Shown: positions 15,776-24,306, counted from the first letter of the stretch. The stretch is DNA of 33,017 bases from Bacillota bacterium (GCA_021803205.1 JAJZMB010000039.1:49972-82988); one strand, 5' to 3'. Made by a program: numbers and translations. The notes: generated from the sequence alone by a model not told the origin.

Positions 15776-17215
15776 TCACGGGGCGACCCCGCTCATGGGC
15801 CCACCCGACCCCGCGTGCAGCGCCGCGGGTCGGTCGGCCGCGACATCCTGCCGCAGGCCCCACCACATGCGGGCCACCGCATACAGCACCATGGCGAATC
15901 CGACCGCGATCACCGCATACCCCCAGGTGATCAGGCCAGGGACGACAAAGACATAGAACAGACCACCGAGAAACGCCACAACCATCCCAAGGAGCATTGT
16001 ACGCGCGACTGCGGCGGAGAGCCGCGGGCTGAGGATGCGATCGGCCAGATAGACCAGGGCGATGGTCGCCGGGATGAGAAAGAAGGCGTACTGCTGGTGC
16101 CAGAGCGTGAAGGTGGCGTCGGCCACCGCCCCCGCGGCCTTGGGATTGCCCGCGCCGAAGTACGCCTCGTGCAGCTCTATGGCGTAGCCGCCCCCCACGA
16201 CGGTGAGCACGGAGAGGACCAGGCTGACGACGATGGCCTGCCAGGCCGGGGAGGGCCGCTCCGCGTCGTGGGCCTGGCCGATGAGGAACCCGAGCCAGGC
16301 CAGCATCCCGCCAATGAGGATGAACACGCCGGTGACCAGGTCGTCACCCGCGATCCCGCTCGCGCCCCCGGGGCCGAAGCTGAAGAGGGTGGGGGGCTGC
16401 GCCGCCGTAAATCCGGCCACGACGTAGACGATGGTCATAGCGATCACGCCGAAGGCCACCATTGCCAGTCCCACCAGAGCAGCCGCCGGGACTGGCCGAC
16501 CGGCCTGCCGGCGTTGGCCGTAGTGCCAGGCCATTGTGCCGATCACCGTGGCGATCAGCGCCATCACCATTTCGTGCGAGTGTGACGTGATCAGGTTGCC
16601 CTCCCAGGCAGCGAACGGGACACCGATGAAGCGGGCATACCGCGCCGGCCAGTCAAACGGGCTGTGCGCGCCGAATTCCAGCAGCCATCCCGCCAGATGG
16701 CCCATGACCGCGGCCACGAACAGGGATACGGACCCGAGCCCGGCCACGGCGAACGACAGCGAGCGGCTGGCCGGAGCCCGCGCCCGGCGTTCCTGCCAGA
16801 AGGCCCAGATGAGGACTAGCAGGATCTCATCAAGGCAAAAGAAGCCCAGGATCTGGGTCCACAACGCCAGCGTATCTGTGGGAGCCGCATCGAACACCCC
16901 GCCGATCCCCGCCAACATGGTGGCGGCTACCGCCCCCGTCACGATGAACGACCGGGCATGCGCCGAGGAGAAGGCGAACGCATCGACCACGATGAGGCTG
17001 ACAACGCCGACTAAGCCGATCAGCAGGCCGTGCAGGTACATCACATGCCGCCAGTCGATGGGCGCGCTGGCGGAGACTTCGCTCCAGTACGGGTTGGACA
17101 CAAACAGCGTCGCCAGCGCGTACACGGCCAGCCAGGCAACCAGGAAACGCGTCGCGGAGGTCATCCGCTGAAACCAGCGTGGGTGCCGCTCGTCTTGCAT
17201 CGCTGCCTCGCTCAC
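15776..17215 (-). CDS. Twelve-span membrane protein with conserved-looking histidines, function unknown
   Basis: I do not recognise this 479-residue protein. Hydrophobicity by eye gives 12 membrane spans. Histidines sit in or at the ends of several: YLHGLLIG in span 2, VMGHLAGW in span 5, SHSHEMVMA and AWHYG in span 6, ELHEAYFG in span 9 and LWHQQYAFF in span 10. Twelve spans and membrane histidines recall heme- or copper-binding families (heme-copper oxidase subunit I, NnrS), but the canonical paired ligands and motifs of those families are not evident. The GTG start at 17215 follows AGGGAGGTG at 17223-17231 at good spacing; the frame is open further upstream but with non-protein-like content. 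No accessory oxidase subunits are adjacent. Confidence 0.75.
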   Translation of the reverse strand: MSEAAMQDERHPRWFQRMTSATRFLVAWLAVYALATLFVSNPYWSEVSASAPIDWRHVMYLHGLLIGLVGVVSLIVVDAFAFSSAHARSFIVTGAVAATMLAGIGGVFDAAPTDTLALWTQILGFFCLDEILLVLIWAFWQERRARAPASRSLSFAVAGLGSVSLFVAAVMGHLAGWLLEFGAHSPFDWPARYARFIGVPFAAWEGNLITSHSHEMVMALIATVIGTMAWHYGQRRQAGRPVPAAALVGLAMVAFGVIAMTIVYVVAGFTAAQPPTLFSFGPGGASGIAGDDLVTGVFILIGGMLAWLGFLIGQAHDAERPSPAWQAIVVSLVLSVLTVVGGGYAIELHEAYFGAGNPKAAGAVADATFTLWHQQYAFFLIPATIALVYLADRILSPRLSAAVARTMLLGMVVAFLGGLFYVFVVPGLITWGYAVIAVGFAMVLYAVARMWWGLRQDVAADRPAALHAGSGGPMSGVAP

Positions 17216-17488
17216 GGTAGAGCACCTCCCTGAACTGCAATCTGACCCAGCCCTGCGGCGGGACAGGGAACCCGCGGCTTCGCTCCGTTCACTCGGGGTT
17301 ACCGACCGGGCCGCGGCCGCATGGAGCGGCACGCACCGACAACCCCGGCGGGCACTGCGAGATCGCGGCCGGATTGTGCCACTTCGGCGGGCCGGTGCCG
17401 GTGCCACGCACCAGCCGGGACGCGCACACGTCGCACCCGGGTTCCGCAGCCGCCCCGTCAGCCGTGCACGCATGGCCCGCACCCCGGC

Positions 17489-18601
17489 TCAATGCGGAAC
17501 GACCAGGCGCGCGGCGAGCATCCCGCCCTGGACGTGGCGCGCGGCCCGCCCGGCGCGACGCGCGGGCGCGTGCGCCGACCGGCGTTGCGGCAGCGGCGCC
17601 GCGGCAAGCCGTCCCAGGACGGCGCCGCTGACGACCACGCCCCGCGCCACAGACACGCCGACACCGACCACCGTGTTCTGGACGGAGCATAGCCCGATGG
17701 TCCTGCTGCCGGCGAGTAGCACCGAACGCGTCACCTCGCTCCCCGGCCCGAGGCGCACCCCGGCCCCGAGATAGGCGGGCCCGCGGATGCGGCTGCCGGC
17801 ACCGATCAGCACCCCGTCGCCGAAACCGACGACGCCCTCGATCGTGACGCCCGGACCCACCGCCAGCGGTGCACCCCGGTCCGGGGCGGTCCATGGCCAG
17901 ATTCCGTTCAGGGCTTCAAAGTGGGCGTCGCGGAAGGACTCGGGGGTGCCGATGTCGCGCCAGAAGCGGAGAACCGGCGCGGCTCCCAGACGGTGGCCCG
18001 TCCGCAGCAGGGCCGGGAAGACATCGTGCGCGAAGTCCAGTGGCCGGTCCTCGGCCAGGTTGCGGAAGGCCTCGCGCTCCAGCAGGTAGGACCCACTGTT
18101 CAAGAGCAGATCCGGAACGAGTTCCGACACCCTGGGCTTCTCAATAAAGCGGGTGACCAGGCCCGCCTCCACGCCGACCACGCCGAAGCGCAGGCGGTCG
18201 GCGGGCGCCATGACGGCCAGGGTCGCGGGGCCGCCAGCCGCTCGGTGTGCAGCGAGCAGCGCGCGCGCATCCAGCGCCAGCACCGCGTCGCCGCTGACCA
18301 CCAGAAAGGGTGAGCGCAGACGCGGCAGCAGATCGAGCACCGCACCGGCCGTACCGCGTACCACCGCTTCCCGGATGACCCGGACAGGGACATCCCCCTG
18401 CATCTCGTGTGCCGCGCGCTGCACTGCGTCGCCCAGATAACCGCTGGTGATGAAGATCTCGTCGATCCCCTGCGCCGTGAGATGGCGGACCAGGTAGGAC
18501 AGCAGCGGTCGGCCCACAATCGGCAACAGCGGTTTGGGCGTATGCAGCGTGAGCGGCAGGAGCCGCGTCCCCTGCCCGCCCGCCAAGATCACCGCCTGCA
18601 C
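17489..18601 (-). CDS. Nucleotide-sugar pyrophosphorylase (NTP-transferase) with C-terminal left-handed beta-helix
   Basis: The 370-residue enzyme would join a sugar-1-phosphate to an NTP to make an NDP-sugar. The signature LAGGQGTRLLPLT with TPKPLLPI (6-27) is the nucleotide-binding site. FLVVSGDAVL contains the metal aspartate, and FIEKP and LLNSGSYLL follow. From about residue 250 there are hexapeptide-like repeats (VGPGVTIEGV, LIGAGSRIRGPAYLGAG) typical of mannose-1-phosphate guanylyltransferase or glucose-1-phosphate thymidylyl/uridylyl families. GTG 18601 is chosen because the conserved start QAVILAGG follows at once and GAGGGGG lies about 9 nt upstream. The last 40 residues are Arg/Ala-rich and unlike the family. 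Base and sugar specificity cannot be decided. Confidence 0.85.
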   Translation of the reverse strand: MQAVILAGGQGTRLLPLTLHTPKPLLPIVGRPLLSYLVRHLTAQGIDEIFITSGYLGDAVQRAAHEMQGDVPVRVIREAVVRGTAGAVLDLLPRLRSPFLVVSGDAVLALDARALLAAHRAAGGPATLAVMAPADRLRFGVVGVEAGLVTRFIEKPRVSELVPDLLLNSGSYLLEREAFRNLAEDRPLDFAHDVFPALLRTGHRLGAAPVLRFWRDIGTPESFRDAHFEALNGIWPWTAPDRGAPLAVGPGVTIEGVVGFGDGVLIGAGSRIRGPAYLGAGVRLGPGSEVTRSVLLAGSRTIGLCSVQNTVVGVGVSVARGVVVSGAVLGRLAAAPLPQRRSAHAPARRAGRAARHVQGGMLAARLVVPH

Positions 18602-18898
18602 GGAGCCATTCCCCCTCAACGGTTTCCTTCCCTCCGGGACGGGGCGGACCCAGAGGCCAAGATGCCTGTCCCACGCCTGCCGGTCAGTGCTGCACGGGCG
18701 GTGCGCCGTCGCCGCTCTGAACTGTGCAGTATCGAACCGGCGCCACGGCGATCTCGCGCATAGAGCATGCGCCACGGGTTCGCCCGCGGCAGCGGCCATG
18801 TGCCCGGTCGGGCCTAGCCCTTTGGCGGGACGGCTTGACCCTGTCACGGTGGGCCATGTGGAGCCCTTGCTCAGCCCGATGGGGGAACCGTTAGGCCC

Positions 18899-18927
18899 TT
18901 GACCCCCCCCCATCCCGACCCTATTGT
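18899..18927 (+). promoter_or_regulatory. Sigma-70-type promoter of nuoD
   Basis: TTGACC (18899-18904), a 17-bp spacer and TATTGT (18922-18927) match the housekeeping consensus well. Transcription should start near 18934, giving a leader of about 225 nt that contains the long hairpin at 18953-18988. Confidence 0.65.
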
Positions 18928-18952
18928 TGCCAAGCGGTTTGCGGTGCGGGAC

Positions 18953-18988
18953 AGGACAGTGCCGCGGCGGTCGCCGCGGCACTGTCCT
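18953..18988. repeat. Perfect 17-bp inverted repeat in the nuoD leader
   Basis: Arms AGGACAGTGCCGCGGCG (18953-18969) and its exact complement (18972-18988) enclose only GT, so in RNA it folds as a 16-bp stem with a GGUC tetraloop. It begins about 20 nt after the predicted transcription start of nuoD. A leader attenuator, an mRNA stabiliser or a DNA operator are all possible. Confidence 0.8.
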
Positions 18989-19160
18989 CCGTCATCCCGT
19001 ACGCGGTGGTGCGCCTGAGGTCGGGGGCGCCGCGCAGAGCGCGCGGCGCGCGCGGTGTCTGAGCTGTGCCGGGTCGGCGAGAATCGCCTCTCGCGGCAGC
19101 GGGCAGCGCTTTCCAGATTGCGGGCGCTACGTGGACGATGGGGTCGGGAGGTAACGGACC

Positions 19161-20384
19161 ATGGGCACAGGGAAGCGGGCCGCGCCTCAAGATTCCGCCA
19201 TGGCCAACGGGGCGACCACACGGGATGGCGATGTGGCGGTGCCGACCGGACACGCCGCTCTGAAACCGGGGGATGGTGATCCGGGTACTGGAAATCTGAT
19301 GATCATCAACATGGGGCCCCAGCACCCCAGCACGCACGGGGTGCTGCGCTTGATCGTAACGCTGGAAGGCGAGATCGTCGTCAAGGTCGTGCCGGATATC
19401 GGCTATCTGCATCGTAACTTTGAGAAGATCGTCGAAGACTGGGCATATCCCGGTATCATCCCCTTCGCGGATCGCAACGACTATCTTGCGGCCATCACCA
19501 ATGAGCTAGTGGTGTGCCTGGCGGTCGAGAAGATGGCGCAGGTGGAGGTTCCCCCACGGGCGACCTACTTGCGCGTACTTTTTTCCGAGTTGCAACGCAT
19601 CCTCAGTCACCTCCTGTACTATGGCACGGCGGGCATGGACATCGGTGCATTCACGCCCTTCATGTACGCGTTTCGCGAGCGCGAGTGGGGGTACACCCTC
19701 ATGGAACGGGCGACCGGCGCACGTATGCTTTACGGCTACAACCGCGTCGGCGGCCTGCGCAACGACGTGCCCGACCTGTGGTTGTCTGAACTGGAGAAGT
19801 TCCTGGACTTCGTCGAACGCCAGGGATGGCCCGAGTACATGGGCCTGCTCGTCGAGAACCAGATCTATGTGGAGAGAACGAAGGGCGTTGGAAAAATAAC
19901 GCCCGAACAGGCCATCGCATGGGGGGCAAGTGGACCGATGCTGCGAGGCACCGGCGTCCCCTGGGATCTGCGCAAGACCCAACCGTACCTGGTGTACGAC
20001 AAGTTTACCTTCGACGTCCCGGTCGGTCAGAACGGCGATGTCTACGACATGTTGATGGTCCGGATGCTGGAAATCAAGGAGAGCATCCGCATCATCCGCC
20101 AGGTGCTGCGCGCGTTGCCGGGCGGAGGCGTACTGACCAAGGGGCGTCCCATTCTGCGCACGCGTCCGGGGGACTACTACAGTCGCGTTGAGTCTCCGCG
20201 AGGCGAGGTCGGCGTCTTCCTGGTGTCCGACGGAACGGGCAAGCCCTACCGGCTCAAGTGGCGGGCCCCGAGCTTCTGCCATCTGCAACTCATACCTCTG
20301 ATGGCCGTCGGCGGAAAGCTGGCCGATCTGATCGCCAGCGTCGGTCTCGGCCCCGACATCGTCATGGGCGAGGTGGACCGCTGA
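19161..20384 (+). CDS. nuoD: NADH-quinone oxidoreductase subunit D (complex I 49-kDa subunit)
   Basis: The 407-residue protein is the quinone-site subunit of respiratory complex I, on the cytoplasmic arm. MIINMGPQHPSTHGVLRL carries the quinone-site histidine loop. FADRNDYL holds the conserved tyrosine region, and the C-terminus PSFCHLQLIPL through PDIVMGEVDR is the standard family ending. The hydrogenase nickel cysteines are absent, as expected for NuoD. ATG 19161 has a strong GGGAGGT 8 nt upstream (19146-19152). The first 45 residues form a Gly/Ala-rich extension absent from most NuoD. No other nuo gene is in the window, unlike the usual nuoA-N operon. By eye its codon choice is less GC-extreme than its neighbours. 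Confidence 0.95.
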   Translation: MGTGKRAAPQDSAMANGATTRDGDVAVPTGHAALKPGDGDPGTGNLMIINMGPQHPSTHGVLRLIVTLEGEIVVKVVPDIGYLHRNFEKIVEDWAYPGIIPFADRNDYLAAITNELVVCLAVEKMAQVEVPPRATYLRVLFSELQRILSHLLYYGTAGMDIGAFTPFMYAFREREWGYTLMERATGARMLYGYNRVGGLRNDVPDLWLSELEKFLDFVERQGWPEYMGLLVENQIYVERTKGVGKITPEQAIAWGASGPMLRGTGVPWDLRKTQPYLVYDKFTFDVPVGQNGDVYDMLMVRMLEIKESIRIIRQVLRALPGGGVLTKGRPILRTRPGDYYSRVESPRGEVGVFLVSDGTGKPYRLKWRAPSFCHLQLIPLMAVGGKLADLIASVGLGPDIVMGEVDR

Positions 20385-20937
20385 CGGCGCGGCGCGCCTG
20401 CGTCAGGACGGATCCCGGCTGCCCGGCCGCCGCCTGCAGCCACCGGCCGGGCAGTCGGCCGGCAGCGTTCCGAGCCACAGCTGCGGGTGGCCGAGAGGCG
20501 GCACGGGGATTGGGCCGGGACGCTGCTCCCCACGCACAAGCAGGTCGACTCCCAGGGGTCGGGCGGCGGACGCGCCGAGCCTGGTCGGGGCCGCACAAAC
20601 CCCGGGAGTCTCCCCGCCCCAGGCGGCACCGGGACCGCGGCGCCGCCTGGATTTCCTCACACTGCGCCGTCGCCGGCCCTGACCCACCGTCAGGCGGTGC
20701 CTGACGGCCCCACGCGTCGCCGCGGATGTCGCTGGGGTTGTTGCCGAGGAGGCCCGCCGCCACAATGCAGGCCACGGCCACGGCAGAGAGGCGGAAAGGG
20801 AAACGCACGCGCATCATCGGCCCCGGATGGTGCCGCCATGTAGTCCCGGGGAACCGGCCGAACCGGCGTCATCCCCACCGCGGACCGTTCCCCGGTCGCG
20901 CGGCGGGATGGCGCACGGTCCGTCCGGGCAGAACGGC
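20385..20937. other. Convergent spacer with several hairpins
   Basis: These 553 bases between nuoD and the DoxX gene hold no supported gene. Hairpins include CTGCCCGGCCG (20419-20429) with CGGCCGGGCAG (20444-20454), GACTCCC-A-GGGGT near 20547-20559 with ACCCCGGGAGTC at 20599-20610, and CCGTCAGGC (20687-20695) with GCCTGACGG (20699-20707, 3-nt loop). They probably act as terminators for the two convergent units, but lack T-tracts. Confidence 0.6.
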
Positions 20938-21549
20938 TCACTGGGGCTCTGAGGCACGGGGTATGGCCGGCGTATCGCGATGAAAGGCGCGTCCCGGCTG
21001 CCACGGCGTGCCGAGGGCCGGCAGGATCCAATGATCTGCACCCCACCAGCCCGCCACGCGCCAGGCCAGCACCAGGAACAGTGCCAGCACGAACAGGATG
21101 GGATTGATGCTCACCGCGCCCGCCAGCAGATAGTTCATGTTCATGAAGCAGCCGAAGAAGGCCGCGATCCCGGTGACGACCCCCAGAATCAGCGCCACGC
21201 CCACCGCCGTCTCCCCAAAGGTCACGACATAAGAGAAGATGTGGGCGTGGGGCAGGACGAAGTCCTTGAGAAAGGCGCCATACCAGCCCTGGACGTTGGG
21301 GTGGGCTCCGCCGAGCTGCTTGAGGGAACCCTGTAGGAACCCCGAAAGGCCGGCGCCGGCCTTGGCGCCCGTCCACGCAGGGCTGGTCATCTTCTCCCAT
21401 CCGGCGCTGAGCCACTGCCAGCCCACATAGATCCGCACCAGCAGCCAGAACCAGGCCGTGCGCGTGTCTCCGAACAGAAAGCGCGACAATCTGGGCTCCA
21501 CAACCTCGGTCAACAGGTGCTGGGTTACCGGGGCGCTGCTCTTGTCCAC
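20938..21549 (-). CDS. DoxX/DoxD-family membrane protein
   Basis: The 203-residue protein has four to five membrane spans and matches DoxX-type proteins, some of which are the large subunit of thiosulfate:quinone oxidoreductase. Typical elements are LLVRIYVGWQWLSAGWEKM in the first span, a middle FGETAVGVALILGVVTGIAA, and FGCFMNMNYLLAGAVSINP, which is close to the family signature. The GTG start at 21549 follows a GGGGGTGAG stretch. It lies downstream of two universal stress protein genes on the same strand (gap of 109 bp), and may share their transcript. Thiosulfate oxidation is not supported by any neighbour such as DoxA or sulfur-transfer genes, so only the family is claimed. Confidence 0.85.
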   Translation of the reverse strand: MDKSSAPVTQHLLTEVVEPRLSRFLFGDTRTAWFWLLVRIYVGWQWLSAGWEKMTSPAWTGAKAGAGLSGFLQGSLKQLGGAHPNVQGWYGAFLKDFVLPHAHIFSYVVTFGETAVGVALILGVVTGIAAFFGCFMNMNYLLAGAVSINPILFVLALFLVLAWRVAGWWGADHWILPALGTPWQPGRAFHRDTPAIPRASEPQ

Positions 21550-21658
21550 ACTCGCTCACCCCCGTCTGAACTGCGGACCGATCCACCAGGCAAAACGGGG
21601 TCGCGCGCAGGCTAGGCGCGGTGCGCCACCGGTCACGCCCTGCGTCCGGCCTGCCTCG

Positions 21659-22213
21659 TCAAGGGCCGGTTCCAGTCACAACCGGGGCGGCAACCGGCCG
21701 GTTTCCGGAAGCCACGGGCACCACGAGCACGGGGACCGGGCTCCGCCTCAGGAGATCCTCCAGGACATGGTGCAGGACCCATGGCGCCTGGGGCTCGACA
21801 TGACGCGCCGGGGGCAGCGGCAACCCGAAATGCGACAGCCTGCCCCCCATGCGCGCGACGAGCGTCTGGCTGTGGCCGGCAATGCACACAAGTTCACACG
21901 CGGTGTCGGCAGCGGCGCGGAGAATGCCCTCCACGGGCGGACCCAGCCGAACGTCCACATCCATCCTGTGGCCGTTCGCACCGGCGGCCACCCGGGTCAG
22001 GTGCGCGCGAGCGATCTGCGCCCCCCATTCCTCCGGATCGCGAGCCACCGGCCCGCCGGGGGGAGCAGCATAGTGTTGCGACCACTCCCCCGCCTTCCAC
22101 ACCACCTCCAGCAGCACAATCCGCGCCTGCAGGGGCGCAGCCAGGACCTCCGCGAAAAGCAGGGCCTCGACTGCGCAGCGGGAACCGTCGAGCGGAACCA
22201 GGATTGTATTCAT
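21659..22213 (-). CDS. Universal stress protein (UspA family), atypical
   Basis: The 184-residue protein begins with the family strand ILVPLDGSRCAVEAL and ends with RRSPVPVLVVP. The ATP-binding segment, normally G-x2-G-x9-G-S/T, is disrupted. After CIAGHSQTLVARMGG comes an insertion of roughly 30 residues (LSHFGLPLPPARHVEP and on) before the final strand. The ATP site is therefore probably altered or lost. ATG 22213 is chosen over the adjacent GTG 22216 for spacing to the GGGGGGA site. The gene follows the second usp by 35 bp and they are almost certainly co-transcribed. Confidence 0.8.
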   Translation of the reverse strand: MNTILVPLDGSRCAVEALLFAEVLAAPLQARIVLLEVVWKAGEWSQHYAAPPGGPVARDPEEWGAQIARAHLTRVAAGANGHRMDVDVRLGPPVEGILRAAADTACELVCIAGHSQTLVARMGGRLSHFGLPLPPARHVEPQAPWVLHHVLEDLLRRSPVPVLVVPVASGNRPVAAPVVTGTGP

Positions 22214-22251
22214 CACGGCTGTCCCCCCACAGACACCTGGGGTCCGCGCAC

Positions 22252-22746
22252 CTACCGGTCGGGCGCGTTGTGTGCCTGTTCCGCCGCCTGCAGGGCAGCC
22301 TGATCAGGCCGAATCAGCAGCACCGGCCGACCCGAACTGCGCAGCACCTGGTCCGCCACGCTCCCCAGCAGCAGTCGGCCGAGCCCGGTGCGGCCGTGCG
22401 TGGACATGGCGATCAGTTGCGCATCCGTCTCCTGGGCCGCGCGGACGATGACCGCCGCCGGTTCGCCCTCGCGCACGATCGGGCGCACGCGCTCACCCGC
22501 GGCCAGGCTGGCGGCGACCCGATCCAGGTAACCCCGCGCCAGGGAATCGTAATTCTCCGCATGCGGCCGGGGCAGGGGCATGGGCTGGCCGAGCGCGGCG
22601 TAACCCCACACCCACTCCGCTTCGGGCGCGACGGCGTGCACCAGCCACACCTTCACCGATCCTTCGCCCAGCAGTTGCCGGACCCAGGGCAGGACCGTCT
22701 CCCCGAGCGCAGACCCGTCGAGCGCGACCGTCACCCGTTGAAACAT
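22252..22746 (-). CDS. Universal stress protein (UspA family), canonical
   Basis: The 164-residue cytoplasmic protein shows the full Usp pattern. VTVALDGSALGETVLPWV forms the first strand and phosphate loop. The ATP-binding motif reads STHGRTGLGRLLLGSVADQV (G-x2-G-x9-G-S), and RPVLLIRP closes the fold. It should bind ATP, unlike its downstream partner. ATG 22746 is preceded by GGGAGG about 13 nt upstream, a somewhat long spacing. It is the first gene of a minus-strand run with the atypical usp and doxX. Its role is general stress or energy-state response; no specific partner is visible. Confidence 0.9.
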   Translation of the reverse strand: MFQRVTVALDGSALGETVLPWVRQLLGEGSVKVWLVHAVAPEAEWVWGYAALGQPMPLPRPHAENYDSLARGYLDRVAASLAAGERVRPIVREGEPAAVIVRAAQETDAQLIAMSTHGRTGLGRLLLGSVADQVLRSSGRPVLLIRPDQAALQAAEQAHNAPDR

Positions 22747-23478
22747 GATCGTTCACACGCCTCCCATCCTGTGCAGCGACGCGCATCGGTCGATGCCGAC
22801 CTCTGCGGCAAAATCGGCGACGATCGGGTCTCCCCGGTTCGGGAGGGCATCCGTCCCACGCGGCGGGATCGAAAAGCCAACCCTCCCAAACATCTGTTTC
22901 CCACGCAAACCCGGCCCTGGCGCCAGCTCCCCCGGCCCCCGCAGCCGCGGACGCGGGTCGACGCTGCACCCGCCGGATCGCCCCGGCGACGATCGAGAAC
23001 GACGCATCACGGACAAAATGATCTGTTCATCGGCTATGGGGAACAACGTCCGGATGGACGGGCCGAACGGCCCCCCCAACCCGGTGGCGTTACCGGCGGG
23101 CAGTATCGACACAGCGTAGGCGATTCGCTGGCCATCCGGTCCGCTGCCGCGGCGGGACGCGGGACCGCCAGACGGGCCAGCGCGAAACGCCGGTCGTGCA
23201 CGGCATCCACCTGGCGCGGTATCGGGAGACGGGTACGGACACGCATCCCGAGTTCGATGGGCGCTGCAACCTCCGGAAACAGGCCGGAGGGGACGCGGAT
23301 CAGAGCCTCCGCCGCCCTCCGCACCACGGACTGGGCGTAAGGGCCTGGACGCCGACGCCCGACGTCGCGCCCTGTGGCGACGCGGTCGCCGACCTTCAGA
23401 TCCGGGACGCCCGGCCCCAGGGCCGCCACCTTGCCGCCCCGAGAGCAGTGCGCCGCGATCCGGTGACAAAAGGCGCGC
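22747..23478. other. Spacer with gene remnants downstream of trpA
   Basis: No intact gene is supported in these 732 bases. A quinone-oxidoreductase-like fragment lies at 23235-23440 (listed). In another minus frame, the stretch reading to 22753 (KQMFGRVGFSIPPRGTDALP and on) looks more protein-like than random, but I cannot match it to a family and it has no start. Confidence 0.5.
23235..23440 (-). pseudogene. Fragment of a zinc-type alcohol dehydrogenase/quinone oxidoreductase
   Basis: About 68 codons read GKVAALGPGVPDLKVGDRVA, then GPYAQSVVRRAAEALIRVPS and EVAAPIELGM. This is the classic catalytic-domain stretch of the medium-chain dehydrogenase/QOR family (VGDRV, then the AEYvvVPA region, then vPdgl..eaAA). 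The N-terminal domain start and the whole nucleotide-binding domain (GxGxxG) are missing in this frame. It starts about 40 bp after the trpA stop. I read it as a decayed remnant. Confidence 0.6.
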
Positions 23479-24306
23479 CTACCGGCCGTCCAGACCCGCC
23501 CGGATCGCACCCACCATCCGCCCCGCCAGCGCCGCCCGCTCCTCCGGGGCCACCTGCGCACCGAGGTCGGCCACCGCCTGCACAATCCAGGAGGCGACGA
23601 TCACGCCATCAGCAACCGCCGCGGCCCTCGCAGCCTTCTCGAAACTGTTGATGCCGAACCCCACCAGCAGCGGCAGGTCCGTGTGGGCGCGAACGCGCCC
23701 CACGGTGGCGGGCACCCGGTCCAGGGTGTCGGAGCGGGCCCCGGTGACTCCGGCCACCGAAACGCAGTAGATGAATCCGCTCGCCGCCCGCGCCACCGCC
23801 GCGATGCGCGGGTCCGTGGACGTCGGGGCCACAAAGAGCACCAGATCCATCCCGACCGCCCGGCAGGCGTCGCCCAGGCTCCCGCTCTCCTCCAACGGCA
23901 GATCCGGCACGATCAGGCCATCGGCGCCTGCGGCCGCGGCGTCAGCCACGAACGCCCCGTATCCATGCTGCAGCACCGGGTTGACATAGGTCATCAGCGC
24001 CAGCGGGCAGGAGAGGCTCCCGCGCAGGTCGCGCAGGGCGGTCAGGGCGTCCGCGACGCGGAAACCACCACGCAGGGCGCGCTGGCCGGCCGCCTGGATC
24101 ACAGGACCATCGGCCAGGGGGTCGGAGAAGGGTAGGCCCAGTTCGAGCGCATCCGCGCCGGCCGCCGCCATGGCGCGCGCGACGGCCAGCGAGGTCTGCA
24201 GATCCGGGTCACCCAGCATCACATACGGCACCAGGGCCTTGCTCCCCCGGTGCCGGACGGCTTCCAGGGCGGCGCCCAAGCGCCGGGGCTGCGTCGTCGC
24301 GTTCAT
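23479..24306 (-). CDS. trpA: Tryptophan synthase alpha subunit
   Basis: The 275-residue TIM barrel cleaves indole-glycerol phosphate to indole and glyceraldehyde-3-phosphate. The catalytic Glu55 lies in LELGLPFSDP and Asp66 in PLADGPVIQ. MTYVNPVLQHGYGAF, GLIVPDLPLEES and the phosphate-binding VGFGINSFEKA are all present. Length is normal. ATG 24306 is preceded by a G-rich stretch and begins the usual family N-terminus. TrpA normally works with TrpB and is encoded next to it, but no trpB or other trp gene is within the window. The 3' side holds a dehydrogenase remnant and the 5' side a 1.3-kb spacer, so the gene seems to be isolated by decay or transfer. Confidence 0.95.
   Translation of the reverse strand: MNATTQPRRLGAALEAVRHRGSKALVPYVMLGDPDLQTSLAVARAMAAAGADALELGLPFSDPLADGPVIQAAGQRALRGGFRVADALTALRDLRGSLSCPLALMTYVNPVLQHGYGAFVADAAAAGADGLIVPDLPLEESGSLGDACRAVGMDLVLFVAPTSTDPRIAAVARAASGFIYCVSVAGVTGARSDTLDRVPATVGRVRAHTDLPLLVGFGINSFEKAARAAAVADGVIVASWIVQAVADLGAQVAPEERAALAGRMVGAIRAGLDGR

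Larger units (their letters stand above)
18602..19160. other. Divergent spacer between pyrophosphorylase and nuoD
   Basis: These 559 bases hold no supported gene. The right half contains a good plus-strand promoter and a perfect inverted repeat (both listed). The left half, which should drive the minus-strand pyrophosphorylase, has no convincing promoter pair. Confidence 0.6.

Noticed and set aside
17371..17381. Minus-strand TGGCACAATCC resembling a sigma-54 -24 element
   Set aside because: The required GC-type -12 element (TTGC) at the right spacing is missing.
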